Below, piece after piece: positions 1 to 10,132 of a stretch of DNA of 64,000 nucleotides. This DNA comes from Vulcaniibacterium thermophilum (GTDB lineage Bacteria; Pseudomonadota; Gammaproteobacteria; Xanthomonadales; Xanthomonadaceae): NCBI RefSeq assembly GCF_007923255.1, contig NZ_VOHJ01000011.1:21007-85006 (forward strand), given 5' to 3'. The translations under genes were made by a program, and so were the position numbers. Within the stretch, counting starts at the first letter, position 1; the number at the start of each line of letters is the position of its first letter. The notes under the pieces were generated by a model. It made no database searches, had not been told where the DNA came from, and worked only from the letters and a program-made list of their open reading frames with translations.

Positions 1-1
1 G

Positions 2-1369
2 ACCTACGCGCTGCTCGCGGTGGGGCTGTTCTTCAGCCTGCGCCTGCGCTTCGTGCAGGTGCGCCGCTTCCCGCACATGCTGAAGGTGATCGGCCGCGGC
101 ACCGCCGGCGACGCCGCCGGCATCTCGCCGTTCCAGGCGCTGTGCACGACGCTGGCCGCGCGCGTGGGCACCGGCAACATCGCCGGGGTGGCGATCGCGA
201 TGGCGCTCGGCGGGCCGGGCGCGATCTTCTGGATGTGGTGCACCGCGGTGCTCGGCATGGCCACGGCCTACGCCGAAAGCGCGCTCGCCCAGCTCTACAA
301 GGTGCGCGACGAGGCCGGCCAGTACCGCGGCGGGCCGGCGCACTACATGGCGCGCGGGCTGCGCCGGCGCTGGATGGGCACGCTGTTCGCGGCCTGCCTG
401 CTGTTCTCCTACGGGCTGATCTTCAGCAGCGTGCAGGCGAACGCGATCGCGGGTTCGCTGCAGCACGCGTTCGGGTTCGGGCAGATGGAAATCGCGATCG
501 GGCTGGTGCTGCTCACCGGCGTGGTGATCTTCGGCGGCCTGCGCTCGGTCGCGCGCTTCGCCGAATGGGTGGTGCCGTTCATGGCGCTGGGCTACCTCGG
601 GCTGGCCGGCTGGGTGGTCCTCACCCACCTTGGGCAGGTGCCCGCCGCGTTCGCGCTGATCCTGCGCAGCGCGTTCGGGCTGGAGCCGGCGGTGGGCGGC
701 GTGCTCGGCGGACTGGCCGCGGCCATGCTCAACGGCGTCAAGCGCGGGCTGTATTCGAACGAGGCCGGGCTCGGCAGCGCGCCGAACGTCGCCGCCGCCG
801 CCTCGCCGGTGCCGCACCATCCGGCCAGCCAGGGCTTCGTGCAGTCGCTTGGCGTGTTCATCGACACCCTGCTGATCTGCACCGCGACCGCACTGATCAT
901 CCTGCTGTCGGGCACCTACGAGTTCGGCGCCAACGATGGCGTGGTGGTGACGCAGCGCGCGATGACGGTGTTCTTCGGCGACCACGGCAGCGCGTTCGTC
1001 GCGATCGCGCTGTTCTTCTTCGCGTTCACCACCATCCTCGGCAACTACTCGTACGCCGAGAGCGGCCTGGTCTACCTCGGCGGCGGCCACCGCGCGCTGC
1101 TCGCGCTGCGGCTGGCGGCGCTCGGCGTGATCGTGTGGGGCGTGTATTCGAAGGTGCAGCTGGTGTGGAACGCGGCGGACGCGGCGTTGGCGATCATGGC
1201 GACGATCAACCTGGTCGCGCTGGTCGGCCTGTCAGCCGTGGTGGTGAAGCTGACGCGCGACTACGAGGGTCAGCTCGCGCGCGGGCTTTCGCCGGAGTTC
1301 CACATCAGCCGCTATCCCGAACTGGGCGAGGGCGTGGACCACGCGATCTGGCGCGAGCGTGGGGAGTGA
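2..1369 (+). CDS. Sodium:alanine symporter family (AGCS) protein, 5'-truncated
   Basis: The reading frame is already open at base 2, so the true start lies upstream of the window; 455 residues are visible. The protein is a polytopic inner-membrane carrier with many hydrophobic segments. The AGCS signature is clear in the middle: a GLYSNEAGLGSAPN stretch followed by HHPASQGFVQSLGVFIDT and a cysteine-containing helix. Members of this family co-transport alanine or glycine with Na+. The C-terminal cytoplasmic tail (roughly the last 45 residues) is hydrophilic, as usual. The gene is convergent with purH, and an inverted repeat separates the two. The exact substrate cannot be read from sequence. 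Confidence 0.93.
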   Translation, partial: TYALLAVGLFFSLRLRFVQVRRFPHMLKVIGRGTAGDAAGISPFQALCTTLAARVGTGNIAGVAIAMALGGPGAIFWMWCTAVLGMATAYAESALAQLYKVRDEAGQYRGGPAHYMARGLRRRWMGTLFAACLLFSYGLIFSSVQANAIAGSLQHAFGFGQMEIAIGLVLLTGVVIFGGLRSVARFAEWVVPFMALGYLGLAGWVVLTHLGQVPAAFALILRSAFGLEPAVGGVLGGLAAAMLNGVKRGLYSNEAGLGSAPNVAAAASPVPHHPASQGFVQSLGVFIDTLLICTATALIILLSGTYEFGANDGVVVTQRAMTVFFGDHGSAFVAIALFFFAFTTILGNYSYAESGLVYLGGGHRALLALRLAALGVIVWGVYSKVQLVWNAADAALAIMATINLVALVGLSAVVVKLTRDYEGQLARGLSPEFHISRYPELGEGVDHAIWRERGE

Positions 1370-1384
1370 GAGAAGGCTCTTCTT

Positions 1385-1472
1385 GCCGCGGATCGACACG
1401 GATGAACACAGATAAAGCTTGATTCTTGCAAAGCCTTATCCGCGTTCATCTGCGCGGATCCGTGGCTCAAAG
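1385..1472. repeat. Imperfect inverted repeat between convergent genes
   Basis: The left arm reads GCCGCGGATCGACACGGATG and the right arm is its imperfect complement around CATCTGCGCGGATCCGTGGC; the inner arms AGATAA and TTATCC also pair. The whole 88-bp block could fold into one long hairpin. It lies between the stops of the symporter and purH, so it may act as a two-way terminator. Repeats built on 'cgcggatgaacacggat' are scattered in related genomes, so it is equally likely to be a dispersed repeat copy. Confidence 0.6.
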
Positions 1473-1485
1473 CGTTTCACGCCCG

Positions 1486-3057
1486 TCAGTGGCGGAAATG
1501 GCGGATGCCGGTGAACACCATCGCGATGCCGTGCTCGTCGGCGGCGGCGATCACTTCGGCGTCGCGCATCGAGCCGCCGGGCTGGATGACGGCGCGGATG
1601 CCGGCCGCGGCGGCGGCGTCGATGCCGTCGCGGAACGGGAAGAATGCATCGGAGGCCATCACCGAGCCGGGCACCGCGAGGCCGGCTTCCTCGGCCTTGA
1701 GCGCGGCGATCTTCGCGCTCACCACGCGGCTCATCTGGCCGGCGCCGACGCCGACGGTGCGGCCGTCCTTCGCGTAGACGATCGCGTTCGACTTGACGAA
1801 CTTCGCCACCCGCCAAGCGAACAGCAGGTCGGCGAGCTCGGCCTCGGTGGGCGCGCGCTGCGTGACCACCTTCAGCTCCTCGCGCGCGACCTCGCGGATG
1901 TCGGCGGTCTGCACCAGCAGGCCGGAGCCGACGCGCTTGATGTCGATGGCGTTGCGGCCCTCGCCGTGCGGAATGCGCAGCACGCGCACGTTGGCCTTCT
2001 TCCTCGCGGCGTCGAGCGCGCCGGGCTCGTAATCGGGCGCGATCAGCACCTCGACGAACTGGCGTTCGAGGATCGTGCGCGCGGTCGCCGCATCGAGCGT
2101 GCGGTTGAAGGCGATGATGCCGCCGAACGCGGAGGTCGGATCGGTGGCGTAGGCCAGTTCGTAGGCGCTGCCGCAGTCGGGGCCTTGCGCCACGCCGCAC
2201 GGGTTGGCGTGCTTGACGATCACGCACGCCGGTCGCTCGAACTGGCGCACGCACTCCCACGCGGCGTCGGCGTCGGCGAGGTTGTTGTAGCTGAGTTCCT
2301 TGCCCTGCAACTGGGCGAACGTCGCCAGCGTGCCCGGCACCGGCCACAGGTCGCGGTAGAACGCCGCCTGCTGGTGCGGGTTCTCGCCGTAGCGCAGATC
2401 CATCACCTTGACGAAGGTGCCGTTCTGCTGGGCCGGGAACAGCGCGCGCGTGCCGTCGTCCTGGATCGAGGAGAGCACGTCGCTGATGCAGGCGTCGTAC
2501 TGGGCCACGCGGTTGAACGCGGCGACCGCGAGCGCGAAGCGGGTCTTCGCCGACAGCGTGCCGTCGTTGGCCTCGAGCTCGTCGACGAGCGCCGCGTACT
2601 GCGCGGGGTCGGTGGCCACCGCGACACGGGCGAAGTTCTTCGCCGCCGCGCGCAGCATGGCGGGGCCGCCGATGTCGATGTTCTCGATCAGCGCATCCAG
2701 CGACGCGCCGGGATCCGCCGAGACCTTCTCGAATGGATACAGGTTCAGCACCAGCAGATCGATCGGCGCGATGCCGTGCTCGGCCATCACCGCCTCGTCG
2801 ATGCCGGGCCGGCCGAGCAGGCCGCCGTGCACCTTCGGATGCAGCGTCTTGACCCGGCCGTCCATGATCTCGGGGAAGCCGGTGACGTCGCTGACGTCGC
2901 GCACCGCAAGCCCCGCATCGCGCAGCGCCTTGGCGGTGCCGCCGGTGGAGAGCAGTTCGATGCCGCGAGCGGCCAGCGCCTGCGCGAGCTCGATCAGGCC
3001 GGTTTTGTCGGAAACGGACAGCAGGGCCCGGCGCACGGGCAGGCGGTCGGCGGTCAT
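1486..3057 (-). CDS. purH: Bifunctional AICAR transformylase / IMP cyclohydrolase
   Basis: 523 residues, normal length for PurH. It performs the last two steps of IMP synthesis in the cytoplasm: formylation of AICAR with 10-formyl-THF, then ring closure. The N-terminal MGS-like cyclohydrolase domain (about 1-195) holds the SVSDKTG and LLSTGGT motifs. The transformylase domain follows, with the catalytic Lys-His in VKHANPCG (about 281-288) and the RYGENPHQ motif near 222-229. The ATG start at 3057 fits the conserved N-terminus [12 protein letters not shown]. The gene lies 195 bases downstream of fis on the same strand, an arrangement typical of xanthomonads. Confidence 0.97.
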   Translation of the reverse strand: MTADRLPVRRALLSVSDKTGLIELAQALAARGIELLSTGGTAKALRDAGLAVRDVSDVTGFPEIMDGRVKTLHPKVHGGLLGRPGIDEAVMAEHGIAPIDLLVLNLYPFEKVSADPGASLDALIENIDIGGPAMLRAAAKNFARVAVATDPAQYAALVDELEANDGTLSAKTRFALAVAAFNRVAQYDACISDVLSSIQDDGTRALFPAQQNGTFVKVMDLRYGENPHQQAAFYRDLWPVPGTLATFAQLQGKELSYNNLADADAAWECVRQFERPACVIVKHANPCGVAQGPDCGSAYELAYATDPTSAFGGIIAFNRTLDAATARTILERQFVEVLIAPDYEPGALDAARKKANVRVLRIPHGEGRNAIDIKRVGSGLLVQTADIREVAREELKVVTQRAPTEAELADLLFAWRVAKFVKSNAIVYAKDGRTVGVGAGQMSRVVSAKIAALKAEEAGLAVPGSVMASDAFFPFRDGIDAAAAAGIRAVIQPGGSMRDAEVIAAADEHGIAMVFTGIRHFRH

Positions 3058-3125
3058 GCGGGGGAGAAGGGTGCGGGGAAGGCGCGGAATTATACCGGCC
3101 GCCTGCGCGCGGCCCTGCCGCCGTA

Positions 3126-3230
3126 GAGCGGTTTCAGCCGCGACCGGATGTCACCGGATGCCCGGCGGGTGCGGTTTCGAGCGATGCGCCATCGATTGCA
3201 GTCACAGGCGGATCGGGACTGAAGCCGCTC
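3126..3230. repeat. Inverted repeat of the GAGCGGCTTCAG type in the fis-purH gap
   Basis: GAGCGGTTTCAG at 3126-3137 and CTGAAGCCGCTC at 3219-3230 are inverted copies with one mismatch, 81 bases apart. The flanking CCGCGAC and CTGCGCGACGACG agree with the 'TAGGAGCGGCTTCAGCCGCGAC' repeat that is dispersed in xanthomonad and pseudomonad genomes. That attribution is from family knowledge. The block fills most of the fis-purH spacer and may form a stem-loop in a fis-purH transcript. Confidence 0.6.
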
Positions 3231-3252
3231 CTGCGCGACGACGAGCCGCCGC

Positions 3253-3522
3253 TCAGGCCAGGCCGTAATCGCGCAGTTTCTTGCGCAGGGTGGCGCGGTG
3301 GATGCCGAGCATCGCCGCCGCACGGCTCTGGTTGCCGTCGCAATGGCGCAGCACCTCGGCGAACAGCGGGATCTCCAGCTCGCGCAGCGCGATCTCGTAG
3401 AGGTTGTCGACGTCGCTGCCGTTCAGGTCGCCGAGGTAGCGGCGGATCGAGGTCGCGACGTGATCGCGCAGCGGCACGCGCGCGCTGGATCGGTCGGAAC
3501 GGTCGCTGTTCGAGGGCGCCAC
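3253..3522 (-). CDS. fis: Fis-family nucleoid protein
   Basis: 89 residues, close to the usual 90-100 of Fis. Fis bends DNA and regulates rRNA, recombination and growth-phase genes. The C-terminal half (about 50-89) is the Fis helix-turn-helix with [28 protein letters not shown], almost invariant in the family. The N-terminal part carries the [14 protein letters not shown] region of the dimerisation and inversion arms. The start chosen is GTG at 3522; no strong Shine-Dalgarno sequence precedes it, so the exact start is uncertain. In many gammaproteobacteria fis follows dusB, but here it follows a DUF3426 gene and precedes purH. Confidence 0.93.
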   Translation of the reverse strand: MAPSNSDRSDRSSARVPLRDHVATSIRRYLGDLNGSDVDNLYEIALRELEIPLFAEVLRHCDGNQSRAAAMLGIHRATLRKKLRDYGLA

Positions 3523-3650
3523 GGCAGGTCACGCATCGAAGCCGCCGGTGCGGCGACGGCAGGCGAGTCTAGCGCCGCCGCGTCCGACGCGGCAACGCGA
3601 CGCGGGCGGCAAGCCGGTGCGGCGGCGTGCGGCCATCGCTGCGCCCCCGC

Positions 3651-4199
3651 TCAGCGGAAGTCGAACACGTAGCCGACGATCTGCGGCGCCGGTTCGACCA
3701 GCCGCAGACGCAGCGCCGCGGTCTGGCCGGGCGCGATGAGCGGGCCCGCGTCGCGCGGCCGGTATTCGTCGGGGCGGAACGCGCGCGCGGCGACCGGCCC
3801 GTCGACGTTGGAAAGCTCGAGCCAGACCGTGGGCCAAGGCTGCGGCCAGCGCGCGTCGTTGCGGAAGCGGGCCTCGGCGACCAGCGTTCCGGGGGCGGCG
3901 GGGTCGGTGCGCACGCTGCGCGCCAGCAGCGCGAACGCCTCCGGTTCGCGCCACGGCGGAAGACTGCAGCCCAGCGCGCCGCACAGCGCTTCCAGCACGG
4001 GCCGCCAGCGCGCGTCCGCGGCCAGCGCATGCCGTTGCGCGAGCAGCAGTTGCAGCGCCAGCAGCAACGCCAGGCCCGCGACCGCGGCGATCAGCGGCCA
4101 GCGCCGCGGGCGCGCGGGACGCACGGGGACGACGCGCGGCGCCGCGCTCGTGGCCGGCGTCGGGTCGTCCTGCAACGTGGTCGACGTGGATTCGCTCAT
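3651..4199 (-). CDS. DUF3426-type membrane protein lacking the zinc ribbon
   Basis: 182 residues. A proline/arginine-rich cytoplasmic segment (1-33) is followed by one membrane helix (about 34-52, PLIAAVAGLALLLALQLLLA) and a periplasmic domain. That domain has a CGALGCSLPPW motif and a beta-rich region (LVAEARFRNDARWPQPWPTVWLELSN ... PGQTAALRLRL) characteristic of DUF3426. Family members usually begin with an MJ0042-type zinc ribbon; none is present here, so this is a short form. Function is unknown. It lies 86 bases downstream of prmA, between prmA and fis, its usual neighbourhood in this group. Confidence 0.82.
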   Translation of the reverse strand: MSESTSTTLQDDPTPATSAAPRVVPVRPARPRRWPLIAAVAGLALLLALQLLLAQRHALAADARWRPVLEALCGALGCSLPPWREPEAFALLARSVRTDPAAPGTLVAEARFRNDARWPQPWPTVWLELSNVDGPVAARAFRPDEYRPRDAGPLIAPGQTAALRLRLVEPAPQIVGYVFDFR

Positions 4200-4285
4200 G
4201 GCCGGCCCCCTTCCGGATGCGCGTTCCGATCCGTGCGGCGCATCGTCCCCACCGGGGCGTGATGGCGACGCTCACGAAGGGCTAT

Positions 4286-5206
4286 TCAACCACGGCGGAT
4301 GCCGGTGACGCGCATCCAGTCGTCCTGCCGGTCGGCGCGCAGGTCGGCGAACGCGGAGGCATAACGCGCGATGACCTCGTCCTCCTGGCCGGCGAGGATG
4401 CCCGACAGCGCGATCCGCCCGCCCGGCGCCGTGCGCGCGGCGAGGACGTCGGCGAGCTCGATCAGCGCCGAGGCCAGGATGTTGGCGACCACCACCGGAT
4501 ACGCGTCCTGCGGCGCGGCGTCGGGCGAGAACACCGCGAGCCGGTCGGCCACGCCGTTGCGTTCGGCGTTGTCGCGGGTGGCGGTCAGCGCCTGCGGATC
4601 GTTGTCGATGCCGACCGCGCCGGCCGCGCCCAGTTTGAGGGCGGCGAGCGCGAGGATGCCGCTGCCGCAGCCGAAGTCGAGCACGCGCGCGCCATGCAGC
4701 GCGCCCTCGTCGGCGAGCGCGTCCAGCCACTGCAGGCACAAGGCCGTGGTGGGATGGGTACCGGAGCCGAACGCAAGGCCGGGATCGAGCCGCACCACCG
4801 CCGCATCCGCCGCGTCGGCGCCTTCGGGCAGCGCGTGATTCCACGGCACGATCCAGGTGCGGCGGCCGAACTTCAGCGGCACGTACTGGTCCAGCCAGGC
4901 GCGCTCCCAGTCCTGATCGGCGACGTCCTCGAAGCGCGCGCGGCTCCAGTCGAGGCCCGGATCGAACGCTTCGAGCGCGGCCAGCAGCACCAGCGGATCG
5001 GCGTCGTGCGGGAACAGCGCCGTCAGCGTCAGCTCCTCCCACAGCGGCGTCTCGCCCACGCCGGGCTCGAAAATGGCCTGCTCGTCCGGCGCATCGGCAT
5101 GCGCATCGGCGAGCGTCACCGCCAGCGCGCCGACATCCTCGAGCGCGTGCTCGTAGCGGGGCTGCTCGCTGGCGCGGCAGGGCAGGGCGAGTTGCAGGTA
5201 GGGCAC
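4286..5206 (-). CDS. prmA: Ribosomal protein L11 methyltransferase
   Basis: 306 residues, normal PrmA size. The enzyme trimethylates ribosomal protein L11 with S-adenosylmethionine. The N-terminal substrate-recognition domain (about 1-100) precedes a Rossmann methyltransferase domain with the AdoMet motif [20 protein letters not shown] (about 172-191) and the upstream family motif [16 protein letters not shown]. The NPPY-like motif IV position reads [14 protein letters not shown], as in PrmA. The start is GTG at 5206, just 2 bases after the stop of the upstream NYN gene, so translation is probably coupled. Confidence 0.95.
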   Translation of the reverse strand: MPYLQLALPCRASEQPRYEHALEDVGALAVTLADAHADAPDEQAIFEPGVGETPLWEELTLTALFPHDADPLVLLAALEAFDPGLDWSRARFEDVADQDWERAWLDQYVPLKFGRRTWIVPWNHALPEGADAADAAVVRLDPGLAFGSGTHPTTALCLQWLDALADEGALHGARVLDFGCGSGILALAALKLGAAGAVGIDNDPQALTATRDNAERNGVADRLAVFSPDAAPQDAYPVVVANILASALIELADVLAARTAPGGRIALSGILAGQEDEVIARYASAFADLRADRQDDWMRVTGIRRG

Positions 5207-5208
5207 GG

Positions 5209-5919
5209 TCAGCCCTCCGTTGCGGCGCTTGGAGCAAGGGCCTGCTCGGCGGCCTGTTCGACGAGCGGCTTCAGTCGCACGGAGTGCAGACCATCGATGT
5301 GCTCGTAGAGGTCGTCGGAGATCGCCTGCCCCATCGGATTGAGGATGAAGTCGATGCCCTCGCGCCTTGCGAGCTTTGCCGCCGGCACGAAATCGGCATC
5401 GCCCGCGACCAGCACGATCTGGTCGACCAGGCGCTTGTAGGCCAGCGAAGCGATATCCAGTCCGATCTTCATGTCCACGGCCTTCTGCTTCACTCCGAGC
5501 TGGAAGTGGGCGTCTTGCAGATCGCCCCAGGCGAGCTCGCCCTTTCGAAGCCGCGTCAGCGTTTCGGATTTCAGAATCCAGTCCACCGGCTCGGCGAGCT
5601 TGCCGAGGCGGAGCGCGAGCTTGCGCTGTTGCCTCAGCGCCGAGTGAAGGGCGCGGCGGAAAACCGCTTCTTCGGTCTTGGAGAAATCCACCGAGCGCCC
5701 GCTCACCGGCAGGTGCATCTTCTTTTCGATCGGTGGGCAGTCATAGAAGAAGACGCGGTACAGCGCATCCCTGGAGCGTCCCGCGCGCCTGATGTGTTCC
5801 AGTGCGAGCGAAAACGCGGTGCGGGCGACGCTGGCCGGGTCGCGATGGTCCCGATCCGGAAATGCGCGCCTGGAACATTTGAGAAAGAAGGCGCCATCGA
5901 TGAGAACAGCGGTCTTCAT
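5209..5919 (-). CDS. NYN (PIN-like nuclease) domain protein
   Basis: 236 residues from the ATG at 5919, which has AAGGG about 7 bases upstream; a longer open frame extends to 6045 without conservation. The fold signals are those of NYN/DUF88 PIN-like ribonucleases: an N-terminal AVLIDGAFF (Asp8), [14 protein letters not shown] (Asp149, Asp155) and [19 protein letters not shown] (Asp174, Asp176). Together these would form the acidic Mg2+ site. Family members cut RNA or serve in RNA turnover; the substrate here is unknown. It sits between accC and prmA, which are usually direct neighbours in related genomes, so it may be a later insertion. Confidence 0.83.
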   Translation of the reverse strand: MKTAVLIDGAFFLKCSRRAFPDRDHRDPASVARTAFSLALEHIRRAGRSRDALYRVFFYDCPPIEKKMHLPVSGRSVDFSKTEEAVFRRALHSALRQQRKLALRLGKLAEPVDWILKSETLTRLRKGELAWGDLQDAHFQLGVKQKAVDMKIGLDIASLAYKRLVDQIVLVAGDADFVPAAKLARREGIDFILNPMGQAISDDLYEHIDGLHSVRLKPLVEQAAEQALAPSAATEG

Positions 5920-6064
5920 GTCCAATCCCTTGAAACACGACGCCCCCGGGCTCGGCTTTCGATGGATGACCGCATAAAGCGGATCGAAAGCGTACTGCCG
6001 GGGGCGGGATGGAGGCAGTCTAGGCCGGCTGCGCAACGCGGTCAACGTCGGCGGCCGAGTTCGT

Positions 6065-7421
<1,357 letters not shown>

Positions 7422-7432
<11 letters not shown>

Positions 7433-7868
7433 GGGAATGCCGGGAATCGGGAATGGGGAATCGGGAATCGTCAGAAGCGGTGCTCGACGGCATCGAGGCG
7501 GAAGCGTCCAGCGCATTCATCAACGCCGTGAGCTTGGCAAATACACGGTCGATGGCTTCTTCCAGCGCGGACAGTGGCGGCGCGAGCCCGAGCCGCAGGG
7601 CCAACTGGCGCTGCGTGTCCAGCTCCGACAGCGAGCCGCGCGCGTGGGAGAGAAAGCGAACGTACTCGCGCGTCGAGCGACGAGCCGCGCCTTCGGCGAT
7701 GTTGCTTGGCACGCTCACGGCCGCCCGGCGCAGTTGCGCGGTGAGTCCGAAGCGCTCGGTATCCGGGAATGTGGACGAGAAACGGTAGGCAAGCTCCACC
7801 AGCGTCATGGCGTCCTGCCAGACGTCCAGCCGCTCGTGCGGTCGCTTGCGCGATTCCCGATTCCCCAT
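7422..7868 (-). CDS. Four-helix-bundle protein (S23/IVP-like)
   Basis: 148 residues. The core (about 15-125) matches the four-helix-bundle family that includes proteins from 23S rRNA intervening sequences and is related to the Avd accessory protein of diversity-generating retroelements: [17 protein letters not shown], the signature [20 protein letters not shown] and [16 protein letters not shown]. The first residues (MGNRES) and the last 16 ([14 protein letters not shown]) are translated from flanking GGGAATC repeats, which suggests the gene travels with them. The start at 7868 lies inside the right repeat and has no classical Shine-Dalgarno sequence. It overlaps the accC start by 11 bases. 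Function is unknown; the basic, helical character would suit nucleic-acid binding. Confidence 0.82.
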
Positions 7869-7880
7869 TCCCGATTCCCG
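7433..7880. mobile_element. Repeat-bounded cassette inserted between accB and accC
   Basis: The left arm (7433-7470) is made of GGGAATC/GGGAATG units and the right arm (7852-7880) is the inverted GATTCCC array, so the segment is bounded by inverted repeats. Between them lies only the four-helix-bundle gene. accB and accC are normally separated by a few dozen bases, so this looks like an insertion of about 450 bp into the operon. No transposase is encoded and no target-site duplication is obvious. Calling it mobile is therefore inference from arrangement and from the shorter relatives at 14.1, 42.7 and 45.1 kb. Confidence 0.5.
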
Positions 7881-7884
7881 CCGC

Positions 7885-8379
7885 TCAGCCGATCACGAAA
7901 AGGGGCTGATCGAACTCGACCGGCTGGCCGTTCTCGACGGCGATCTTCAGCACCGTGCCGGAGACGTCGGCCTCGATCGGGTTGAACATCTTCATCGCCT
8001 CGATGATGCCGAGCGTGTCGCCGGCCTTGACCTGCTGGCCGACGGTGACGAACGGCGGCTTGTCCGGCGACGGCGAGGCGTAGAACGTGCCGACCATCGG
8101 CGAGCGCACGACGTGGCCGTCGGGGAGGTCGGCACCGGTGCGCGCGGCCCCACCGGTGGCGGCGTCGGTCGGCGAATGCATCGGCATCGGCGTCGGGCGC
8201 TCGGCCGCGGCGGCCGCGGCGGCCGGCGCGGCCGGCATGTGGACGACCTGCGGCGCTGCCATGGCGCCGGTCGGCACGCGCGATAGGCGCACCGATTCCT
8301 CGCCTTCCTTGATCTCGATCTCGGCGAGGTTCGACTCTTCCAGCAGGTCAATGAGTTTCTTGATCTTGCGCAGGTCCAT
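7885..8379 (-). CDS. accB: Biotin carboxyl carrier protein of acetyl-CoA carboxylase
   Basis: 164 residues. The N-terminal helix ([23 protein letters not shown]) is typical of AccB. An Ala/Pro-rich flexible linker (about 40-85) leads to the biotinyl domain (about 90-164) with the biotin-attachment motif EAMKM, the modified lysine being Lys130, and the preceding 'thumb' region [19 protein letters not shown]. It carries carboxybiotin between AccC and the transferase AccAD in the cytoplasm. The ATG at 8379 lies inside the end of the upstream gene (32-base overlap), suggesting coupled translation. Confidence 0.97.
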   Translation of the reverse strand: MDLRKIKKLIDLLEESNLAEIEIKEGEESVRLSRVPTGAMAAPQVVHMPAAPAAAAAAAERPTPMPMHSPTDAATGGAARTGADLPDGHVVRSPMVGTFYASPSPDKPPFVTVGQQVKAGDTLGIIEAMKMFNPIEADVSGTVLKIAVENGQPVEFDQPLFVIG

Positions 8380-8974
8380 GGGCGGGTTCCGGTCGATCGT
8401 TCGGAGAGCGGGCCAGGCCTTCGAGGAAGGCGTGGAGGATGCGTTCGCCGTGCGGCCATTCGGTCGCTACGGTGGCTTCGGGCGTCTCGAACCAGGCGAG
8501 CTGGAGGGTGTCGCCGGCGTCGTCGGCCACGATCAGGTACTGCAGCTTCGTCACGGGCAGGCGCGAATCGTCCAGGAACTGGACCTCGTGCACGGTCATG
8601 CCCGCGCGCAGCGTGGCGGTGGCCGTGCGCGCGCCGGCGTGGCGCTTGGCCATCAGGGCGGCGAAGCCGGCCGCGTACTCGCTCGGCGCAATCCCCTGGC
8701 GAGCGCGGAAACCGTCGAAGCGGTTGAGCGAGAAGCCGGTGAGAAAGCCGCCCTCGGCGTCGATGTTCTGTTTGGTCACGAACAGCGCCTTGGCACCGTC
8801 GGGCGCCTCGGTGCGCACGTGCCAGCCCGGCGGGATCACCACGTGGGCGCCCGTGGTCGGATCCCGATGGGCGCGGTGGGAGGTCGCCGCGGCCGGCGCG
8901 GGCTCCGCAACGGCGGAGGGGGTCGCGGAGGCGGTCGCGGTGGCGAAGGCGAGCAGCAGGTTCAGCAGTGTCAT
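8348..8974 (-). CDS. Secreted hypothetical protein
   Basis: 208 residues. A hydrophobic N-terminus ([21 protein letters not shown]) looks like a signal peptide, followed by an Ala/Pro segment and a mixed alpha/beta domain from about residue 40 ([23 protein letters not shown]). No catalytic motif is recognised; the domain outline resembles PsbP-like or stress-induced secreted domains, but this is weak. The start overlaps the aroQ stop by 4 bases and the C-terminus overlaps accB by 32 bases, so it is part of an aroQ-accB-accC transcription unit. Confidence 0.72.
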   Translation of the reverse strand: MTLLNLLLAFATATASATPSAVAEPAPAAATSHRAHRDPTTGAHVVIPPGWHVRTEAPDGAKALFVTKQNIDAEGGFLTGFSLNRFDGFRARQGIAPSEYAAGFAALMAKRHAGARTATATLRAGMTVHEVQFLDDSRLPVTKLQYLIVADDAGDTLQLAWFETPEATVATEWPHGERILHAFLEGLARSPNDRPEPAHGPAQDQETH

Positions 8975-9420
8975 GCGGGCTTCCTTGCGAGGTGGGCGAA
9001 AGCGGCATCCAGCGCGTAGCGGTAGCTGTCGGCGCCGAACCCGCAGACCACGCCGACCGCCCTGTCGCTGAAGTAGCTGACGTGGCGAAACGGCTCGCGG
9101 GCGTGCGGGTTGGACAGGTGGACTTCGATGTAGGGGATCGCCGCCGCCGCCAGCGCGTCGCGCAGGGCGACGCTGGTGTGGGTGAAGGCGGCCGGGTTGA
9201 TCAGGATGAAGGCGGTGCCGTCCGCGCGCGCCGCCTGCACGCGGTCCACCAGCACGTGCTCGGCGTTGGACTGCAGGCTGGCGTAGCGGTGGCCGGCGGC
9301 TTCGGTGCGGGCGCGCAGGTCGGCGTCGATCTCCTCCAGCGTGGCGCGGCCGTAGACCTCCGGCTCGCGCGTGCCGAGCAGGTTGAGGTTGGGGCCGTGC
9401 AGGACGAGCAACTGGGCCAT
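8971..9420 (-). CDS. aroQ: 3-dehydroquinate dehydratase, type II
   Basis: 149 residues from ATG 9420 (a TTG four codons upstream is less likely). It dehydrates 3-dehydroquinate in the shikimate pathway. The type II signature [17 protein letters not shown] gives the active-site Asn11, Arg18 and Tyr23. [14 protein letters not shown] and [19 protein letters not shown] follow, then the catalytic region [16 protein letters not shown]. aroQ directly upstream of accBC is a widespread arrangement in gammaproteobacteria; here a secreted hypothetical gene intervenes. Confidence 0.97.
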   Translation of the reverse strand: MAQLLVLHGPNLNLLGTREPEVYGRATLEEIDADLRARTEAAGHRYASLQSNAEHVLVDRVQAARADGTAFILINPAAFTHTSVALRDALAAAAIPYIEVHLSNPHAREPFRHVSYFSDRAVGVVCGFGADSYRYALDAAFAHLARKPA

Positions 9421-9538
9421 GCGGGGCGGCAAAGGGCGAAGGCGCGCAGTGTGCGTGAAGCCTTCGACGGATGTCCAGCAGTTCGCTGCCGTATCGACGA
9501 AGATCGGCGGGGATCGCGCGACCTGCGGGGCTCGCGGG

Positions 9539-10132
9539 TCAACGTGCCGCCCAGCCGGTCACTTCGCCGCGCGCGAACGGGCCGATCTTCTGCCGCACGA
9601 TGCGCCCCTCGCCGTCCACCAGCACGGTGTACGGCAGCACGCCGCGGACGTTGCCCAGCCGCACGCTGCTGTCGGCGGGGCCGGGGCGGTCGAGCAGGAT
9701 CGGATAGACCACCGGGACGCGGCCGAGGAAGGCGCGCACGGCATCGGCTTCGTCCAGCGCGATGCCGACCACCTGGACGCCGTTCGGCCCCTGGCTGCGG
9801 GCGAAGCGGTCCAATTCCGGCATCTCCTCGACGCACGGCGCGCACCAGCTCGCCCAGAAATTGATCAGCAGCGGCCGGCCGCGGTACGCGGCGGGCAGGG
9901 CGATGGGGCTGCCATCGAGGCGGTCGAGGGCCAGCCCCGGCATCGGGTCGCCGCGCCGCGCCACCGGCACCGGTGCGGGGGGCGCGGCGCGCTCGGCGGC
10001 CTCGAGCAGCAGGCGTTGGCCGGTTTCGGTGCGCAGCAGCGGGTTGAAGTCCTGACGCCACAGGCCGACCACCGCGCCCAGCAGCCCCGCCGCCAGCGCC
10101 ACCGCGATCACCGTGCCGGTGCCGCGCTTCAT
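9539..10132 (-). CDS. TlpA/ResA-like membrane-anchored thioredoxin
   Basis: 197 residues from ATG 10132. One N-terminal membrane anchor (about 7-24) is followed by a periplasmic thioredoxin-fold domain (about 60-197) with the redox motif FWASWCAPC (Cys97, Cys100) and the cis-Pro region [15 protein letters not shown]. Such proteins reduce periplasmic disulfides, often in cytochrome c maturation, and receive electrons from DsbD or CcdA. The start overlaps the dsbD stop by 4 bases (ATGA), so DsbD is its likely electron donor. Confidence 0.9.
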   Translation of the reverse strand: MKRGTGTVIAVALAAGLLGAVVGLWRQDFNPLLRTETGQRLLLEAAERAAPPAPVPVARRGDPMPGLALDRLDGSPIALPAAYRGRPLLINFWASWCAPCVEEMPELDRFARSQGPNGVQVVGIALDEADAVRAFLGRVPVVYPILLDRPGPADSSVRLGNVRGVLPYTVLVDGEGRIVRQKIGPFARGEVTGWAAR

